Source: Lactiplantibacillus plantarum EGD-AQ4
Lineage (GTDB): Bacteria > Bacillota > Bacilli > Lactobacillales > Lactobacillaceae
DNA: 64,000 nucleotides
Assembly (NCBI RefSeq): GCF_000463075.2
Contig: NZ_AVAQ01000001.1
Span: 434,001 to 498,000, forward strand
Reading direction: 5' to 3'
Each line of letters opens with the position of its first letter. Position 1 is the first letter of the stretch. Positions 61,706 to 64,000 of the stretch are shown piece after piece. The notes beneath the pieces were generated by a model. That model saw nothing but the letters and a program-made list of their open reading frames with translations, did not search any database and was not told the origin of the DNA. Position numbers and translations under genes: made by a program.

Positions 61706-63604
61706 ATGTTACAACGATTAAAACGAATCGCGCGACGTGTCGTTTATGGCCGGCGGGGACCGGTTCAACCTCAGCAACAACCAACGACCGAATCAACGGA
61801 GCTATCACGCGATGCGCTTGAATTTATGAACTCGCAGCGAATCGCCAAAGATGCGGAATCGTTGATCAAGCGGCAAGTAACCAAGCTAGACTTTAATAGT
61901 TCCTTCTTGGTCATTGAAGGTGCCGCTTGGTTCGAGAAATATCCAGAAAAAGATGCTGAACGAATCGTCAAGAGTTTAATTTTGATTAATGATCAAGGCG
62001 ATGAGATTGCTGTGCCGTTAGTCAATACCACCGTCGACCGGCCGGATTTTCCGGCATCGGGGTATCACGGTGAAATCAATTTCTCGACGATTTCAGATGG
62101 TAAACCATTAGTTCCTGGGACGTATGAAATGAAGCTACAGTTGGAGCAATACCTTGATAATGGTTGGTTGATTCGACGGACGACCATTGGGCAAATCGTC
62201 GATAATCATCAAGACTTGAACTATACTACCAAGATGACGAGTTATTCTGCCAAGAGCAATAAGTCCTACAGCTTGATCTTTCGGTATAGCTTAGCGTCAC
62301 AAGCATTAAAGGTCACCTCATATAAATTGAGTGACGTTAACCCGCTTGAAAATGAATTTGATGATACAGTCGGGCTTGAGAGTGCGGCGATGCGGGCTAT
62401 CAAACGCCGGGCGCTAAAAGCTTGGTATCGCTGGTATAGTTTACAACCGATTCATAAGAAGCAAATCTCATTTGTTTCGGATAGTCGGGTGACGATTTCC
62501 GGAAACTTTGAATTCATTTATCAAGAGCTTAAACGCCGTAATACCGACTTCAAGATTTCCTTCTACTTAAAACCAAGCATCAAGACTAAGAAGACTTGGA
62601 AGGAAGTTCGGACGTTGGCCAAAGCACTCGCGACGAGTCGCTATGTGATTCTCGATGATTTTTATCCGCTCGTTTATCCATTGCGTATCCGCGAAAACGC
62701 TGATCTGATTCAGGTTTGGCATGCCGTTGGGGCGTTCAAGACCTTTGGCTATAGTCGGCTTGGTATGCCAGGTGGTCCAAAGATTCAATCTCTTAATCAC
62801 CGTAACTACACCGAAGCGTTGGTTTCATCGCACAACATTGCGGATAAGTATGCCGAAGGGTTCGGAATTTCAATTGATAAGATCGCGCCGTTGGGGATTC
62901 CACGGACTGATATTTTCTTCGACGAGCCTAAGAAACAGGAAATTCGCGAACGCTTAGAAGATGACTTGCCGTTCATCAAGGGTAAGAAAGTGATTCTCTT
63001 TGCCCCAACGTTCCGTGGTAATGGCCAACAGTCGGCTTACTATCCATTCGAAATGTTGAATTTCAAAGAAATTTACGAGGCGCTGCACGAAGATTATGTC
63101 TTCTTATTGAAGATCCATCCGTTCGTGCAAAACAAACCGACGCTGCCATACGAGTATTCTGATTTTTATTACGATGTCTCAGATTACCGTGAAATCAATG
63201 ACTTGTTATTAGTCGCAGACCAGTTGATTACGGACTATTCATCCGTTTGTTTCGAATATGCCTTACTCAAACGACCGATGATTTTCTTCGCACCTGATTT
63301 GGCTGACTACATGCAGTCCCGGAGTTTCTACTTCAACTACTTTGACTTTATTCCAGGCAGCTTAGCTGAAAACACCGGTGATTTGATCAAACAACTCGAA
63401 CATCCTCAGATTGATAAAGCCAAGCTCGACGGCTTCGTCGACTTCTTCTTTGATGATTTAGACGGCCGTTCAACGGCACGTTTTGTCGATGCACTTGAGA
63501 ACAACTTTGAAGATCCAAATGCAGCTGAACTTGAAAATGCTGATGGTTTAGCGATTAGTGAAGATGGTAAGATTATTCCAGAATGGGGTAAGAAAGCCAA
63601 GTAA
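61706..63604 (+). CDS. tarL: Teichoic acid ribitol-phosphate polymerase TarL
   Basis: This 632-residue enzyme extends the poly(ribitol phosphate) backbone at the inner face of the membrane. An N-terminal domain of about 240 residues (beta-rich, LIKRQVTKLDFNSSFLVIEGAAWFEK) precedes the polymerase domain. That domain has LIQVWHAVGAFKTFGYSR (about 331-348), ILFAPTFRGNG (about 430-440), LLKIHPFVQ and LITDYSSVCFEYALLKRPMIFF (about 510-531). It has no membrane helix but amphipathic basic N-terminal residues. AGGGAG precedes the ATG, 25 bases after tarK. A terminator follows. Confidence 0.92.
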   Translation: MLQRLKRIARRVVYGRRGPVQPQQQPTTESTELSRDALEFMNSQRIAKDAESLIKRQVTKLDFNSSFLVIEGAAWFEKYPEKDAERIVKSLILINDQGDEIAVPLVNTTVDRPDFPASGYHGEINFSTISDGKPLVPGTYEMKLQLEQYLDNGWLIRRTTIGQIVDNHQDLNYTTKMTSYSAKSNKSYSLIFRYSLASQALKVTSYKLSDVNPLENEFDDTVGLESAAMRAIKRRALKAWYRWYSLQPIHKKQISFVSDSRVTISGNFEFIYQELKRRNTDFKISFYLKPSIKTKKTWKEVRTLAKALATSRYVILDDFYPLVYPLRIRENADLIQVWHAVGAFKTFGYSRLGMPGGPKIQSLNHRNYTEALVSSHNIADKYAEGFGISIDKIAPLGIPRTDIFFDEPKKQEIRERLEDDLPFIKGKKVILFAPTFRGNGQQSAYYPFEMLNFKEIYEALHEDYVFLLKIHPFVQNKPTLPYEYSDFYYDVSDYREINDLLLVADQLITDYSSVCFEYALLKRPMIFFAPDLADYMQSRSFYFNYFDFIPGSLAENTGDLIKQLEHPQIDKAKLDGFVDFFFDDLDGRSTARFVDALENNFEDPNAAELENADGLAISEDGKIIPEWGKKAK

Positions 63605-63610
63605 CTTAAC

Positions 63611-64000
<390 letters not shown>

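Overview
The window looks like chromosomal DNA of a Lactobacillaceae member, almost certainly Lactiplantibacillus plantarum or a very close relative. Pointers are the gene orders recU-pbp1A / ypsA-gpsB-rnpB-ypsC and lspA-rluD-pyrR, a class B RNase P RNA, a tarIJKL ribitol-phosphate wall teichoic acid cluster, fhs, many GTG/TTG starts behind AGGAGG-type ribosome binding sites, and serine-rich surface proteins. This assignment comes from recognising families and gene order, not from a database search.

Layout. 1-2.6 kb: an AT-rich operon (SnoaL-like, nitronate monooxygenase-like, arginase-like). 2.75-6.36 kb: a minus-strand Fe3+/phosphonate-type ABC importer whose permease gene is frameshifted. 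6.5-12.3 kb: a conserved housekeeping block (pbp1A, recU, ypsA, gpsB, rnpB, rRNA methyltransferase). 12.4-18.1 kb: hydrolase, LD-carboxypeptidase, GH25 muramidase and an ABC-2 exporter. 18.15-20.0 kb: an HU-like gene cut by a stop codon, then a compact three-gene island read here as a toxin-antitoxin-chaperone (TAC) system. 20.5-25.6 kb: membrane protein, FAD oxidoreductase, RNase H-like protein, EbsA-like protein and fhs. 25.6-26.8 kb: 1.2 kb without genes, carrying copies of a dispersed repeat. 26.8-32.7 kb: lspA, rluD, then a PyrR-type attenuator and pyrR followed by two carbamoyl-phosphate synthase homologues that have lost their catalytic residues. 32.8-50.8 kb: mixed membrane, regulatory and metabolic genes, including rqcH, degV, a MarR regulator, ABC exporters and a DUF2087/GIY-YIG/CAT-like operon. 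51-58.3 kb: DUF368, an amino acid permease, a lipoprotein, a lactate permease and an MFS protein. 58.8-63.6 kb: tarIJKL, then the start of a GNAT gene cut by the window edge.

Two systems stand out. First, genes at 18,620-19,960 encode an MqsR/RelE-like protein, an HTH antitoxin with a long tail, and a SecB-fold protein, all behind one promoter that overlaps an inverted repeat. This is the logic of a TAC system, in an organism group that lacks canonical SecB. Second, the pyrR-linked CarA/CarB pair (28,360-32,558) keeps intact, translationally coupled reading frames. However, the glutaminase Cys-His-Glu triad is gone, the first ATP-grasp site has lost its metal ligands, most of the second ATP-grasp domain is deleted, and the allosteric domain is absent. 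It looks like a retained pseudoenzyme complex under PyrR attenuation, possibly with a sensing or regulatory role.

Most other genes are ordinary core or accessory genes. Many transcription units end in clear intrinsic hairpin terminators, several of them bidirectional.
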